Shown here: positions 12,640-23,879 of the stretch, piece after piece | Layout: every line of letters starts with the position of its first letter | Position numbering within the stretch: the stretch's first letter is position 1 | DNA from: Desmodus rotundus | Lineage: Eukaryota; Chordata; Mammalia; Chiroptera; Phyllostomidae | Direction of reading: 5' to 3' | Length of the DNA stretch: 64,000 bases | Assembly: GCF_022682495.2 (NCBI RefSeq) | Contig: NC_071394.1 | Span: 24,400,470 to 24,464,469 of the forward strand | Notes under the pieces: generated by a model | Seen by the model: only the letters and a program-made list of their open reading frames with translations | What the model was told of the DNA's origin: nothing | The model's database searches: none | Translations under genes and position numbers: made by a program

Positions 12640-14098
12640 TTTACGTTGGGCTGGCTCAGGCTAAAAGAAAGAAAACCAAAAGCTGAACTTAAGATCTCAA
12701 AAAAATTTCACATGGATCCTTTCAGTGTTAAATTCCAGGTTTCACCTCAAGAAAGATAAGTTCTTGTATTTTACTCAAGTGAAGTAGATAGAGCAACAAT
12801 TTTGTTGTCAATGATACTCGTATTTGGCAGTAACTGAACCACTTTTGTATTAGATAGTACACTTAAAGTGGGAAGAATAAAGACTTTAATCTTCAACTTT
12901 TTCATATCAGAAGGCTAAAGAGATCCTTTCAAAAATAAGAAAGGAATGTTTTTTATTTTAAAACTTAATTTAAAGTATGTATGTTATAATTTTCCTATCA
13001 AAATAGATTTTTATGCTCTCTTATATCGGAATTTCTCAGTCTCAAATGTTATCAAATGAGGTTTCCTTCTTGTTGTAATGTAACATTATAAATAATTCAG
13101 AATAGCACTTTTCCTATCAGTTTCTCAAAGTATGCATTTTCAAAGTATCTCACTTAAAACTAAATAATGTACTGCCAGAGAGATATATTACACTGAAAAA
13201 TGACTCTATCATTTCAATGTAACACTCTTGATCCCTGATTCCCCATCATAATTCATAAATGCCTGTTCACAACTGCCTGCAATTGACGGAACTCTTACCA
13301 ATGAATTAACTTGTCAAAAACAAACAAACAAACAATCTTTTTACTGCATCAGTGCCCTATCTTCTCTTTTACAGTAAAGCTGTGGTTTTTGGCTCATACA
13401 TATTATAATGAAAAATTTCATTATGCTTAATTCTCTTGGCAACAAACATTTTTCTAGCATAACTGCTCTTGTTGAGAAATAAATTTATTTTCCAAGTCAT
13501 AGGAAAATTTACTTAAATAGAATTCTGGCATAGATCTGTGCTGATCAGTTCTAAACTAACACATCTTCATGGCTCCATTTGATTGCCTTATTATTAACAG
13601 GTTAGGGTTAAAGACTGATTCATGCAAGGTAATTTGTACTTACATAATAATTTCTTTGGAATGGTTAAAGCTCCTAAATATTATTTTTTGGCTTTTAAGT
13701 TATGTAATTTTCAATACCTTTCCCTCTAAATCTTTTTAACTTTTGGTCCTGAGCTCAGCTGTTTCTTGGAAAGGTTCAGAACTCACTCTAGTGTGCACCA
13801 TGCCTCAATTTACTAAGCCCTCCTGATCTGATGAACCTGTGTCCTGAGACACATAAGCAAGAAATAGCTGAGTTAGAATCTTATTTTTCACATTTAGGAA
13901 GACTATGCTGATTCCTAAAAATGGGAATTTACAAACACCTACTTTTTTTTTTTTTTTTTTGCAGGAGTCTATGCATTTCATAGGTAGCAGCTATGGCACA
14001 ACCTTTACAAAGACAAGACTTGAAATGATAGGATTATTATTGTCTTAAATAGCCCACCATAAGTACCATAGGAATAGAGACTATGTTTCTATTTACAG
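12640..14098. other. Intronic sequence with simple runs
   Basis: AT-rich. It holds a short AAAC/AAAAC run at about 13316-13335 and a run of 18 T at 13943-13960 before GCAGG. No gene or interspersed repeat was recognised. Confidence 0.45.
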
Positions 14099-14111
14099 AC
14101 TAACATTTTTT

Positions 14112-14306
14112 AAAAAAGATTTTATTTGTTTATTTTTAAAGAGAGGGGAAGGGAGGAAGAGAAACATCAGTGTGTGGTTGCCTCTTGCACGGCCCCCGCT
14201 GGGCACCTGGCCCACAACCCAGGCATGTGCCCTGACTGGGAATTGAACTGGCGACCCTTTGGTTCTCAGGCTAGCACTCAATCCATTCAGCCACACCACC
14301 CAGGGC
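14112..14306 (-). mobile_element. Ves SINE, minus strand
   Basis: Reverse-complement copy. The A-rich tail end is at about 14112, followed by the GA-rich tract, 'cacctggcccacaacccagg', 'gactgggaattgaactggcg' and the head 'gccacaccacccagggca' at 14290-14306. Imperfect flanking repeats (TAACATTTTTTAAA and TAACTCTTTTTAAA) are probable target-site duplications. Confidence 0.92.
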
Positions 14307-14445
14307 AGATTAACTCTTTTTAAAGTAGCAAGTAATGAAATTAGATTCTGCTAAAAGAGAGACTCCAAAAAAGCAAAAAGAGACAAACTCTTTGTCCCTT
14401 CTGGTCAAGAAACGACTGTATAAATTGCTTGATTAGTAAACTGTA

Positions 14446-14646
14446 GCTCAGTGGACTGAGGTGAACTAAATGGTCACCAGTTAGAGTCCTAGTCAGGGCA
14501 CATGCCTGGGGTGCGGGCCAGGTCCCCAGTACGGGCCACGTGAGAGACAAACACACATTGATGTTTCTCTTCCTCTCTTCTCCTTCTCTTCCCCTTTCTC
14601 TAAAAATAAGTAAATAAAATCTTAAAAAAGAAATTAAAAAATAAAA
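14446..14646 (+). mobile_element. Ves SINE, 5'-truncated
   Basis: The copy begins inside the head at GCTCAGTGGACTGAG and then runs to the A-rich tail near 14646. It is bounded by the 9-bp direct repeat TAAACTGTA (14437-14445 and 14647-14655), so the loss of the first ~15 bases happened at insertion. Confidence 0.9.
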
Positions 14647-14655
14647 TAAACTGTA

Positions 14656-15375
14656 TATTACCACCTTTTCCTTCTGTTTCCCACCCCAGAAGAGGAAGAG
14701 ACTAAAACAAAATGACAACAGAAAAAAAAAACATTGAATGTAACATTCCTCAAATGTCGGAGAAAGGGAGACAGTGGATGAATAGGCCTTTAAAATAGTT
14801 GTAACCCCTACAACAGCTCAAAAACTGGTAACAGCCACTGCGTCTTTCTTATTTTTGATGGAGGGAAGTGATCTGTGAAATGGCAGAGCTGTTAAGTGCC
14901 CCAAAAATCAATGTGCTCTTAGGTGGCCCAAACAGGCGCATTATCTCAAATCCACGGGGATCAATACAGTCACTGCACACTCAACCTCACTCACTTTTCA
15001 GTCTAAACCTAAAGAGAAATACAGCAAACTTGAATACATTTGGAAAATTAGAACAGAAGTATTTGAAGGCTTGAATAGTAAAGACAAAAATGGTAAAGAC
15101 TAAAAAGGAGACTCAGGTAGGATATCAGAACTCTCTTTAAAACTATGAAAAACTCTCATGTAAGAGTTCCATGAGTCCAAGAGTAGAATTGGACCAATGG
15201 ATGAAAGTTATACAGACCCAGATCCAAATCAGATTCAAAAGTTCTTGGTTAAGTACCCTTATCTTTAAGAAGTGAGTTCCCAGTCACTGGAGGGGTTTAG
15301 CTTAAGCCAATGACCTTTAAAGATGCAATAAGATTCAATCATCCAGTTCTGGTATTTTGTGATCTCTGAAGCAAA
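14656..15375. other. Intronic sequence, nothing recognised
   Basis: AT-rich. The plus frame at 14868-15074 has no recognisable content. Confidence 0.4.
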
Positions 15376-15379
15376 GTGA

Positions 15380-15845
15380 TTAATTACTTTTCTCTTTTAA
15401 AAAATTTTAAAAATTCAATTTCAGTTGATATTCAAATTATATTAATTTTGGGTATACAGAGTAGTAGTTAAACATTTATATAACTTAAAAAGTGATTCCC
15501 CCATGTAAATCTTGTACACTTGACACTGTAGTTATTACAATATTATCGACTATATTGCTATGATATGCTTTACATTTCCTGACTGTTTTGTAACTGGCAA
15601 TTTGAACCTCTTAATCCCTTCAGCTTTTTAAACCAGTCCCTCAACCCTTCTCCTACCTGGCAACCATCAGTTACTTCTCTGAATCTAAGGGTCTGTTTCT
15701 GTTTTGTTTGTTCATTTATTTTGTTTTGTAGATTTCACATGTAAGTGCAATCATATAGCATTCATCTTTCTCTGTCTGACTTCATTCACTTTACATAACA
15801 CCCTCCAGTTCCATCCATGTTGTCAAATAGTAACTTCTTCTTTTG
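15380..15845 (-). repeat. Old L1 3' UTR (L1M type), minus strand
   Basis: The order 'caatttcagttgatattcaa', 'cctacctggcaaccatcagtt', 'gggtctgtttctgttttg', 'agatttcacatgtaagtgc' and 'ccagttccatccatgttgtc' is the reverse complement of the mammalian L1M ORF2 end and 3' UTR. Confidence 0.8.
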
Positions 15846-16035
15846 TCTTCAGAGATTCAGATTAAAAATTGGCTTGTTTCATAATTGAATTAACAAAAAT
15901 TCATATTACCTAAAATTATAATTTTGTAGCCATTATTCAGCATTTTTTGGAGAATTCAGCATTTGTTGGTTGAATCTCATATCATCTTCAAGGGTCACTG
16001 GCTTATGCTAAACACCTGCGGTGACAGGGCATTCA

Positions 16036-16200
16036 CTACTTAGAATATGTATATTTTAAATGTGTGTGTGTGTATTTGAACAACATACATTTGAAATATG
16101 TATATTTAAAATATATTTGGAATATACTTATATATGTGTATACATATTTGGAATATATATACTTGAAATATATATGAATTTGGAATATACTCGCATTTTA
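16036..16200. repeat. Degenerate AT-rich tandem repeat
   Basis: The unit ATTTGGAATATAC and close variants recur at about 16089, 16115, 16145, 16161 and 16178, mixed with a short TG run and ATATAT stretches. Spacing is irregular (roughly 16-30 bp). Confidence 0.6.
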
Positions 16201-16209
16201 GAAAAAATA

Positions 16210-17145
16210 TTTCTTTCTTTCTTGCCTTCCTCTGGTGATCTCATTGTTTTAGACCTCCAGAGAAATAACGGGTTCAGTTCAACAGTAAGAGGGTACGAGA
16301 TATCAGAAGGAAAGAGAAGTAACTATGTGTGCGCACAATTCTGTGTTATACCCAGGCCAGGGAAATGGACCAATGGCCTAATAACAAAAGCCTAATAATT
16401 TGTCTTCCACCAGAGACCTAAGTATTTAGGTGCTGGCGTGTTTTACTAACGCCAAAGCTTTAAACGTTTGAGAAAGGGAGAAGATGTTCTCTTCCAGTTC
16501 CTTCTTCTTTTGAACACTCGCTGGAGGTGAGTTTTCTTTTTTTGATTCTCATAGAAACAGCTGTCCTGCAGGATAACTTACAAAAAAGCCTGGTTGTTTA
16601 CTGTTCTTAAAATAAATAATTATTAATAAGCCAGTTCATAGTCTATTTTTGAAAGATAATATAATTTACAGAGAGCGATTAAAGTGAAGATTGAGTAATT
16701 TGTAGACATGGGTAAACCAGTGGAAATACACTTTTGAAAGGCTGATATTTGTAATTCACAAGACTAGTCATGCTCGCTAGCAGTCTTAGTCCATACAACT
16801 GCTGTTTTTAATATAAAAATGTATAATTTTAGAAGTATGATTATTACAGAAAACCTAAAACATACTAAGAACTCTAGTAAAAAATATTCTCATACTTTCA
16901 CTACCTGAATGAATAAAACCATATTTTGGTATATTTATTATCTACAATTAAATATAATGAAAATTGAACCATACTCTATAATTTTATGTTATTTTAAAAA
17001 GACTTATATAAGCTTTTTTCCCATACATATAGAGCAAACTTTGATTTGGATGCCATCTCCAAAATGCATACTAAAATATTGACTATTCCATTATGTCTGA
17101 TTTACTTGATAGATTTTGAGTGTTTCATGCATAGGAAATGTATAG
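16210..17145. other. Intronic sequence, nothing recognised
   Basis: AT-rich with no recognisable frame or repeat. Confidence 0.4.
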
Positions 17146-17149
17146 GTCT

Positions 17150-17240
17150 TACTTTTATTTGACTATTTAGGATATAATGCCTGGCACATAATGGTATGTA
17201 GATATGTTTGTTATTTACTCTGTGTGAATTGAATACATAG
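17150..17240 (+). repeat. L2/MIR 3'-end-like fragment
   Basis: 'ataatgcctggcacataatgg' followed by a diverged 'gtttgttatttac' is the common 3' end of MIR and L2 elements. Confidence 0.5.
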
Positions 17241-17333
17241 CAATTAAAATTATGCTATAATAGATACTGAGAATCTTAGGATACTCTAGATAAAAATTTA
17301 GATAGTATCAACTCTATACTTAGATGATTCTAT

Positions 17334-17357
17334 ACACACACACACACACACACACAC
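17334..17357. repeat. (AC)12 microsatellite
   Basis: Twelve uninterrupted AC units, followed by GGGC. Confidence 0.95.
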
Positions 17358-17689
17358 GGGCACCCTTCTATCTAAACAAACCACTCAAAATCCTACTAAT
17401 TTAATGAAACTTCTGACAAATGGGGTACTCAAGCTGAACTCTCTGTAACTTTCATCATTAACCACTAGGCATTGTTCTATTGAACAGAGGTGTTAAGCTC
17501 CAATTCCAATTCTACACACACAACCGTTTTGATGACTCCTAGATCTCCGATTTTATATCTGCAGCCCAACCCAATCCCCTAAACTTTAGACTACTTCCCA
17601 GCTATGTCCACAGGCATTTCAAAAACCACCGTTCCCAAGATGGAAATGGTACTTCTCTCCTTAACTGCATTCCCTGTTTTGATCAATAC

Positions 17690-17972
17690 TTCCACTTCAC
17701 TGTGAACTAAATTTGTCCCTCCCTCAAATTTGTTGAAGCACGATCCCCCACTTCACCCCCCATCTCTCCCTCTGTCTCTCTCATTAGAGGATATATCAAG
17801 AAGGCAGCTGTCTGCAACTGTGAGCCAGGGAGAGAACCCTCTCCAGAGAACCAAATCAGCTGGCACTTGATCTTGGACTTCCCAGCCCCCTGAACTGTGA
17901 GATATAATTCATGCTGTTTAAGCCGCCAGTGCACGGTATTTTGTTATGGCAGCCCTAGTAGAATAAGACGAC
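17690..17972 (+). repeat. MaLR LTR (MLT1 type)
   Basis: The end 'cttgatcttggacttcccag', 'ccccctgaactgtgagatat', 'tgtttaagccgccagtg', 'ttatggcagccctagtagaa' matches the MLT1 LTR 3' half. Its internal retroviral part is absent, as for a solo LTR. Confidence 0.75.
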
Positions 17973-18119
17973 AACTAAATCTATCACATAAACAACAATA
18001 TGGAAAACGTTCTTGACTCAACCTCACTCACTCATCACATCTAAGGTCTGTAGTGAGGTTAACATGATTGTACCAATTCAGATGCCCTGGTTTGGGTATT
18101 ATACTACTGTGTAAATGTA

Positions 18120-18232
18120 GAAGATACTACCAGAGGGAGCAAGAGTAAGGATACAGAAGACATTCCATATTATTTTTGCAACTTCCTGTGAGTTCATGAT
18201 TATGTTACAATAAAAAGTTTTAAAAAACCCTT
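18120..18232 (+). repeat. Old L1 3' tail
   Basis: 'tattatttttgcaacttcctgtgag' with 'ttacaataaaaagttttaaaaaa' is the typical terminal segment of ancient L1 (L1ME/HAL1) copies. Confidence 0.55.
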
Positions 18233-19615
18233 CTGTATTATTTCAATGTCTAATAATAAGAACGTCTGAAAAAGAAATATGTGTGATGTTGGAAGGTATT
18301 CACTGTTTAGAGAAATGTTTTGTATTCGAGTCCAGTAAATTTTACCACAGTAAAGCTTTAAAGACTCTGGCTGATCTTACTTCTACAAAATAACATGATT
18401 CCTAAATAATAAATTCTATACCTAAAATATAACTACATTTACTTCTCTGGTTGTTGACAAAATCATGTAAAGTAATCCATTAAAAAAACCTTCATCCAAA
18501 CAAATGGATTTCATACCTCCAAATACAACTTTAAGAAATACACAATGTGTTGCTTTTAATGTTAAAAGCAAGCGATTTAGTTTTCAAGTAGGTTCATATC
18601 TAAACAAAAATAGTTATATTTTATGTTAGCTTTGAACATAGTGATAGAATAAAAGACTCCAGCTTTGACATGTTCAGTTTCACCTACAGATTTATTTTCT
18701 TAGGCTATCTGAACTCCGCGTTGATATTTCACTAACAGCAGGAAACTATTTTCTGTCTATGTTCCCTGGGACTTATTCTTGAACACCTTATAGACTGTCA
18801 TTATTATATTGTTCATACTATAACCACTGAATAGACATTCTCGCCGTGAAGAGGAACTAGTCCCAAACAACACACCAAAGGACTGAGTGCCTACGTGAAT
18901 TTTTTTGGAATTGACAAGAACATATATTTTCCACACTTACATTTCTGCCAAAAGTTTGCCTCATTAACTCTACGAAGGAAAAGGCAAGAATCATACAACT
19001 TTTGCACAGATTACCTTTTCTCCAAAGGCAACCGCTTGATTTCCTCTGAGAACGCATATTAAAATCGTATAACTTGAGACTTGAGATGAGTCTTATAGCT
19101 GTGTTCCAATTCTCAGTCTACAAATACTATTTCTCTCCATGCTTTTCTTTTTCCCAGACCTCCCTCCCTGTGGAAACAGGGTCTTTCTTCTATTTTCCTT
19201 CAAGGTATTTTTTCCTTTCAATAATATCTTTTCCTAAGCTTTGGAAACACCAGGATATTGCTGGAATCGTGCTGGGCTATGGCTTTTACAGGCTCCAAGG
19301 GCTTGTTTTTGATCCCAACTTGGTCCGGGAGTAGGTAAAAGGCCAAGGGGATAGAATATTAAAAACTCTCTAATATAGACAAGGAAACCTCATGTGGAGA
19401 ACCTTTCTGCACTGCAAATCAGCAATCTATGAGTAGGTAAGGTCTGAAAGAACAAAAGGATGTAGGCGGTGAAGGCATTAAGGCCACAGGCTAAAATGTG
19501 CCATGACAAGCCCCTGGAGCTGTGAGAAGGGAACGACACTGGGAGTTAGCCCTGTAGACACAGGGTATTACCAGTTCTCCCCTACTTTTTCTCTGCCTCT
19601 GACTCCCTACTCTTG
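18233..19615. other. Intronic sequence, nothing recognised
   Basis: The short opposed frames at 18857-19057 and 19074-19334 show no family resemblance. The rest is AT-rich unique sequence. Confidence 0.4.
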
Positions 19616-19624
19616 CAGTGCTAG

Positions 19625-19962
19625 AAATGAGACCCCTGAACATAGAAACAGACTCACAGATACAGAGAACAGACTGATGGCTGCCCGATGGGGAGGAGAG
19701 TGGGGCACTTCATGGAAAAGCTGAAGGGATTAGGAAGTACAGATTGGGAGTTATAAAATAGTCATGGGGATGTAACATACAGCAAAGGGAATGCAGTCAA
19801 TAATACTGTAATAATTGTGGACGGTGCCAGGTGGGTACTGGAAATGTCAGGAGGGACACTTCGTAGAGTATATGACTGTCTAACCACTGTGCTGTACACT
19901 GACGCTAATACAAAATAACACTGAATGTAAACTGTAATTGGAAAATAAAATAAAATAAAAGC
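19625..19962 (+). mobile_element. L1 3' end
   Basis: The L1 3' UTR style sequence includes 'acatagaaacagactcacag', 'agactgatggctgcc', 'gggatgtaacatacagcaaa', 'ctgtctaaccactgtgctgt' and a tail AAAATAAAATAAAATAAAA. It is strongly 5'-truncated. Confidence 0.75.
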
Positions 19963-20400
19963 TGGTAGAAATAATTATAACTAAGAATATATTTAGTAAG
20001 GAAGAAAACAAAAACTTGAACCTTTAGATCTTTGTATCATTTGGAGTTTAAATGACAAATCTCTAATGTCTACTTGTATTTCCATAGTAGAAGGCTCTCC
20101 TTTAGTATAATGTGTACTATTTGCATTAGTGAGTTTTGTCAGGACTTTGGGCTACAGATAAAACCGATCCAGGCAAACCTAGAACAAACAGCCTTTGGCC
20201 CTTTGGAAGCAACACCTATATATTATTTAGTCATGTTGAATTTGTGCTTCATTAGAATCAGAAAAGAAATGAAGACTTAAAATGACAGCTTTGAAAGGTT
20301 ACAGACATCAGGGATAATTAAAAATGTATGTGCAACCCACGATTACCAGAAAGGAAAATCATAAAAGTTTAATAAATTGTTTTTGTTTACTATGAAATAC
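19963..20400. other. Intronic sequence, nothing recognised
   Basis: AT-rich with no recognisable element. Confidence 0.4.
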
Positions 20401-20432
20401 AATTAATTATTGGTTTAAACCAATAATTAATT
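20401..20432. repeat. Perfect 32-bp palindrome
   Basis: The left half AATTAATTATTGGTTT is the exact reverse complement of the right half AAACCAATAATTAATT, with no spacer. Flanking bases do not extend the symmetry. Confidence 0.97.
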
Positions 20433-20836
20433 TGTTTTCAGGGGTTATTGAGTTGAAATTAGGTTCCTAGCACGAAATGTAAATGTAACTAAAGAAATCA
20501 TTTATCCATATGCATAAAATGATATAATCAAGGTAATTATGTTTCATACAAACCAGGATTCACACTGGAAATATTTTACAACTCACCAGTCAGAACAGAT
20601 GCTAGCTATTATTATCAGTATACCCCAAATAACAGAAGTGAAATAAAAACTCTTCTATTGACCATAAATTTTCTGTTTATTTCTTCCCTATCATAAACTC
20701 CGGATGGAATCTGACTCCTTAGCATATGAAAGAGTTTCTAAACACAGCACTTTTCAAAGGAGGTAGATGAATGCCAGATGACATTTTTATTACTTCCACA
20801 AATTAATCTTTGATTTACTAAGGATTTCTAAAAGTA

Positions 20837-21616
20837 TGAGGTCTATCCAGAAAGGATCCATTATGTAGTATGAAAAAATACAGACGTTTACTGAAAAAGA
20901 TATAAGGCATTGTACATAGGACAATGACGCCTCAGTCCCCTTCAAAGTAGATACCTTGGGACCTCACACAGTTCTCCTAGTGTCTCTTACACTGATCAAA
21001 ACACTCTGTAAAATCCTTTGTTGGAGTCACAATCAGCTGCCCTGTCGTATTTTCCTTAATGTCATCAATGGTCTGAAATCTCTTCCCTTTCAAAGATGAT
21101 TTTAAGTTTTGGGAAAAGCCAGAGGTCGCAGGGCACCAAATCTGGGCTGTACTGGGGCTGAGTCACCTGGGTTGCCGATCTTTGTCGACTACAGCGTACA
21201 CGTTCAACATTCTCAGGTGTTCTGCTCATTGCAGGCCTTCCAGAATGTGGATCAGTTTCAAAAGACACTCGACCTTCTTTGCGGCATTTGTGCCACACTT
21301 TTATTTGCACTGCACTCATTGCATCGTCCCCAAAAGCCTTCCGAATCATCCGAATAGTTTCCATGGAGGAATGTGCAAGCTTAACGCAGTTCGACGCGGA
21401 CTCATTGCTCTACTCACTCAGTCATTTTGAATGTGACGGCCACATAGGACACATGGTCTCTCAACAGTGTCTACCACCCACACTAATACAGTGAAGTCGT
21501 CATTGTTCACACGTACACATTCTAGCCCACTCCCCTTGGCTGTCGGGTTACATCGATGTTGTGCAAACCCTCCTAATTATATTAACGATGGCTGGACTTT
21601 TTCTGAACAGACCTCG
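20837..21616 (-). mobile_element. Mariner element, internal deletion (copy 1)
   Basis: The outer inverted repeats are TGAGGTCTATCCAGAAAGG at the left and, as reverse complement, CGAGGTCTGTTCAGAAAAAG at the right. Each is bordered by TA. The transposase reads right to left. A 99-residue frame at 21065-21364 joins the N-terminal helix-turn-helix part (VWHKCRKEGRVSFETDPHSG, then RPAMSRTPENVERV) directly to the C-terminal catalytic part (QYSPDLVPCDLWLFP). The stretch with the first two catalytic Asp residues is gone. The deletion junction is near 21180-21195. The element therefore cannot encode an active enzyme but keeps both ends. Confidence 0.88.
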
Positions 21617-23545
21617 TACATCACATTATTTAATTTTTTACTGAATCTTTTAGGATTAACCAAAATAAAATAAAGTAAAATTAAATTATAATAAAATAAG
21701 AAGTCATTCAATAGGAACTACTAGTGACCACTATAAACTTCATTGATCTATTTGGAAACACTACCCAACATAGATATTAAGAGAGAAATCATGAAGACTT
21801 AGGACTACAGCCAGTGAGAGCTTTCGTCTTGCTACTATCAGGAAAAGAATTTATGACTAATCAGGGAAGAAATATTTTTCGCATTATCCAATAAAAGTAC
21901 TAAGTACTGTTTTAGATGGCATGAGGTAGGTAAAACAGTTATAACAAATGGCATTTTCTCTCCAAAAGCTTTTAATCTCACTGAGTTATTATTAGTAAGT
22001 CAAATCACACAAAAAATAATTATACTCAAGGTTAAGTGTAGATGCTTTAAGAATAATAATTTATAGAAAAGATAAAGCCTTTGCACTGGAGAAGCATATA
22101 ATCTAATTCAGCGTGTGCAATCTAAGGAGAGCGTAGACCTTGAGAAAACACAGGGCCTCAGAAACAGAGTGCCCAAATTTCACGTTGTAGCATCGGTACC
22201 TTGTCTTTTCTCTGGTGTATATACAGTTGACCTGTTTAAAAACGTCACTTTACATACGTTTTCTATATACCCGAGGTAGATTACAAGTAATGACATAGAT
22301 AGCACACTGTTTCTTGTTTTTCTTTGATACTTCCCATGTTTTCATGATCTTTATGAAAACCGATTATGCCCACACGCCCCGAAAAGATACTTCAGTAGCA
22401 ACTAAAGAAACAGTAGTTTTCTCCTTGCAGATCCCCACGACACAGGCCTGCTATTGAGTGTGACAGGACATTTTATCAAGAAGTGTTGCTTTCACAGTTT
22501 TGAACTTCAGTCTAGCTTTTAAAAGATATACATATGTATATATCTGCAGAACCTAGACTACTTACTACTCCACAAAGTTCTCTAATAATGAAAATAAATA
22601 TAATTAATGAGACCATCAAATACAGACTATAGATTTAATTGTATTACAACTCATTAAATTTTGTTATGGTAAAAATGGGGATCTCACCTACAATAAAATC
22701 ACATTCTTTTATATTTGATGAGATTTCCAGAATTTAATTTTTTCAAGGACTGCATGTAGCATTTCCTAACAATTACCACTATATTCCTTGAAAACTCAGG
22801 TTGTTCTCTTTTAAAAAAGTAAGTTCATTTTCAAAATAATTCTTTTCATGGTATTCTGGAACCTTTGCATTCTGGTCTACATAATTATTTTAGTATTCAA
22901 AATTGCTAACTTGAATGTCAATCCTATTAATCTTAAAATTCTGTAAAAGAGTTGGACCTTTGTTTCTGTTTACTTACATTACTGATTTTATAAAATGTAT
23001 GAATTTACTTAAGGACAATTGAAAAATATGGTAAACTAAAGCATGAAAAATTATAAAATGTAAACAAGTAGAAACATACTACTATAAAGTCCTATTTAAG
23101 TGTTATAGTTGAATTTCAAATTTAACTTTAAACTTGTTGGCAGCCAAAGTCATAGGGAGTTGAGAATGAAATGATTAGACAAAAAATATATCAATTCTTC
23201 CATACAAAGAAATCCTTTTGATAATTTAATTCTTTGGGAAAATGTCAGTAGTACGTGAAAGAGTTTACGTTGTTTGGTTGTCCTCCGTCAGACGAAACAA
23301 AATGTAGAGCAGCAAAAACAATTTTCAGTGTGGGGTAGAAGCAGCAGTTACTTCTATATTGTCATGGACTCATTTTTAATGCCTTCATTTATTTCATTGT
23401 TTCTGAGGCTTAAAGGATGTGCTTTCAACTCCAACTGCTCTGGAGCAGCTGCATGACTTATAGTAAAGTAAATAATCACTGATATTTATAAACAATTTAT
23501 AAGATACCTTCCCATACACTATACAATTTGATCCTCACTGAAATG
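21617..23545. other. Intronic sequence, nothing recognised
   Basis: AT-rich sequence. A small near-palindrome (GATATACATATGTATATATC) lies at about 22525-22545. No gene or interspersed repeat was recognised. Confidence 0.4.
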
Positions 23546-23549
23546 GAGC

Positions 23550-23870
23550 TTATCTCTACTGCTGAACCTGTGCTGTCCCATGTGGCAGGTTCAAGCCACA
23601 TGTGGCAACTGAGCACCTGAGATATGGCCAGCCTGACCTGAGGTGTGGTATAGGTATAAAATGAACACCAGGTTTCAAATACTGTGTACAAAGATTTGAA
23701 TATAAAATAACTCATTAAACATTGAAATAATATTTTAGATGTAGTGGGTTATATAAAATACATTATTAAAATTAATTTTACCTGTTTCCTTTTACTTTTA
23801 AATTAGGGCTGCTTAGAATATTTGAATTTACAAATGTGGCTCACATTATATTTCTTTTGGACACACTCAT
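23550..23870. repeat. hAT-type MITE remnant
   Basis: It carries 'ctgtgctgtcccatgtggcag', 'gccacatgtggcaactgagcacc', 'tatataaaatacattatta' and 'gtggctcacattat'. This pattern is shared with the element at 48807-49105 and is typical of Charlie-derived non-autonomous repeats with a 'gctgtccaat' inverted end. Confidence 0.6.
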
Positions 23871-23879
23871 CTAAACTAT

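Noticed and set aside
13943..13960. T18 run as the tail of a minus-strand retrocopy
   Set aside because: No retroposon or processed-gene sequence could be recognised to its right on the minus strand.
17334..17357. Regular repeat suggesting a CRISPR-like array
   Set aside because: It is a plain dinucleotide microsatellite in a mammalian genome.
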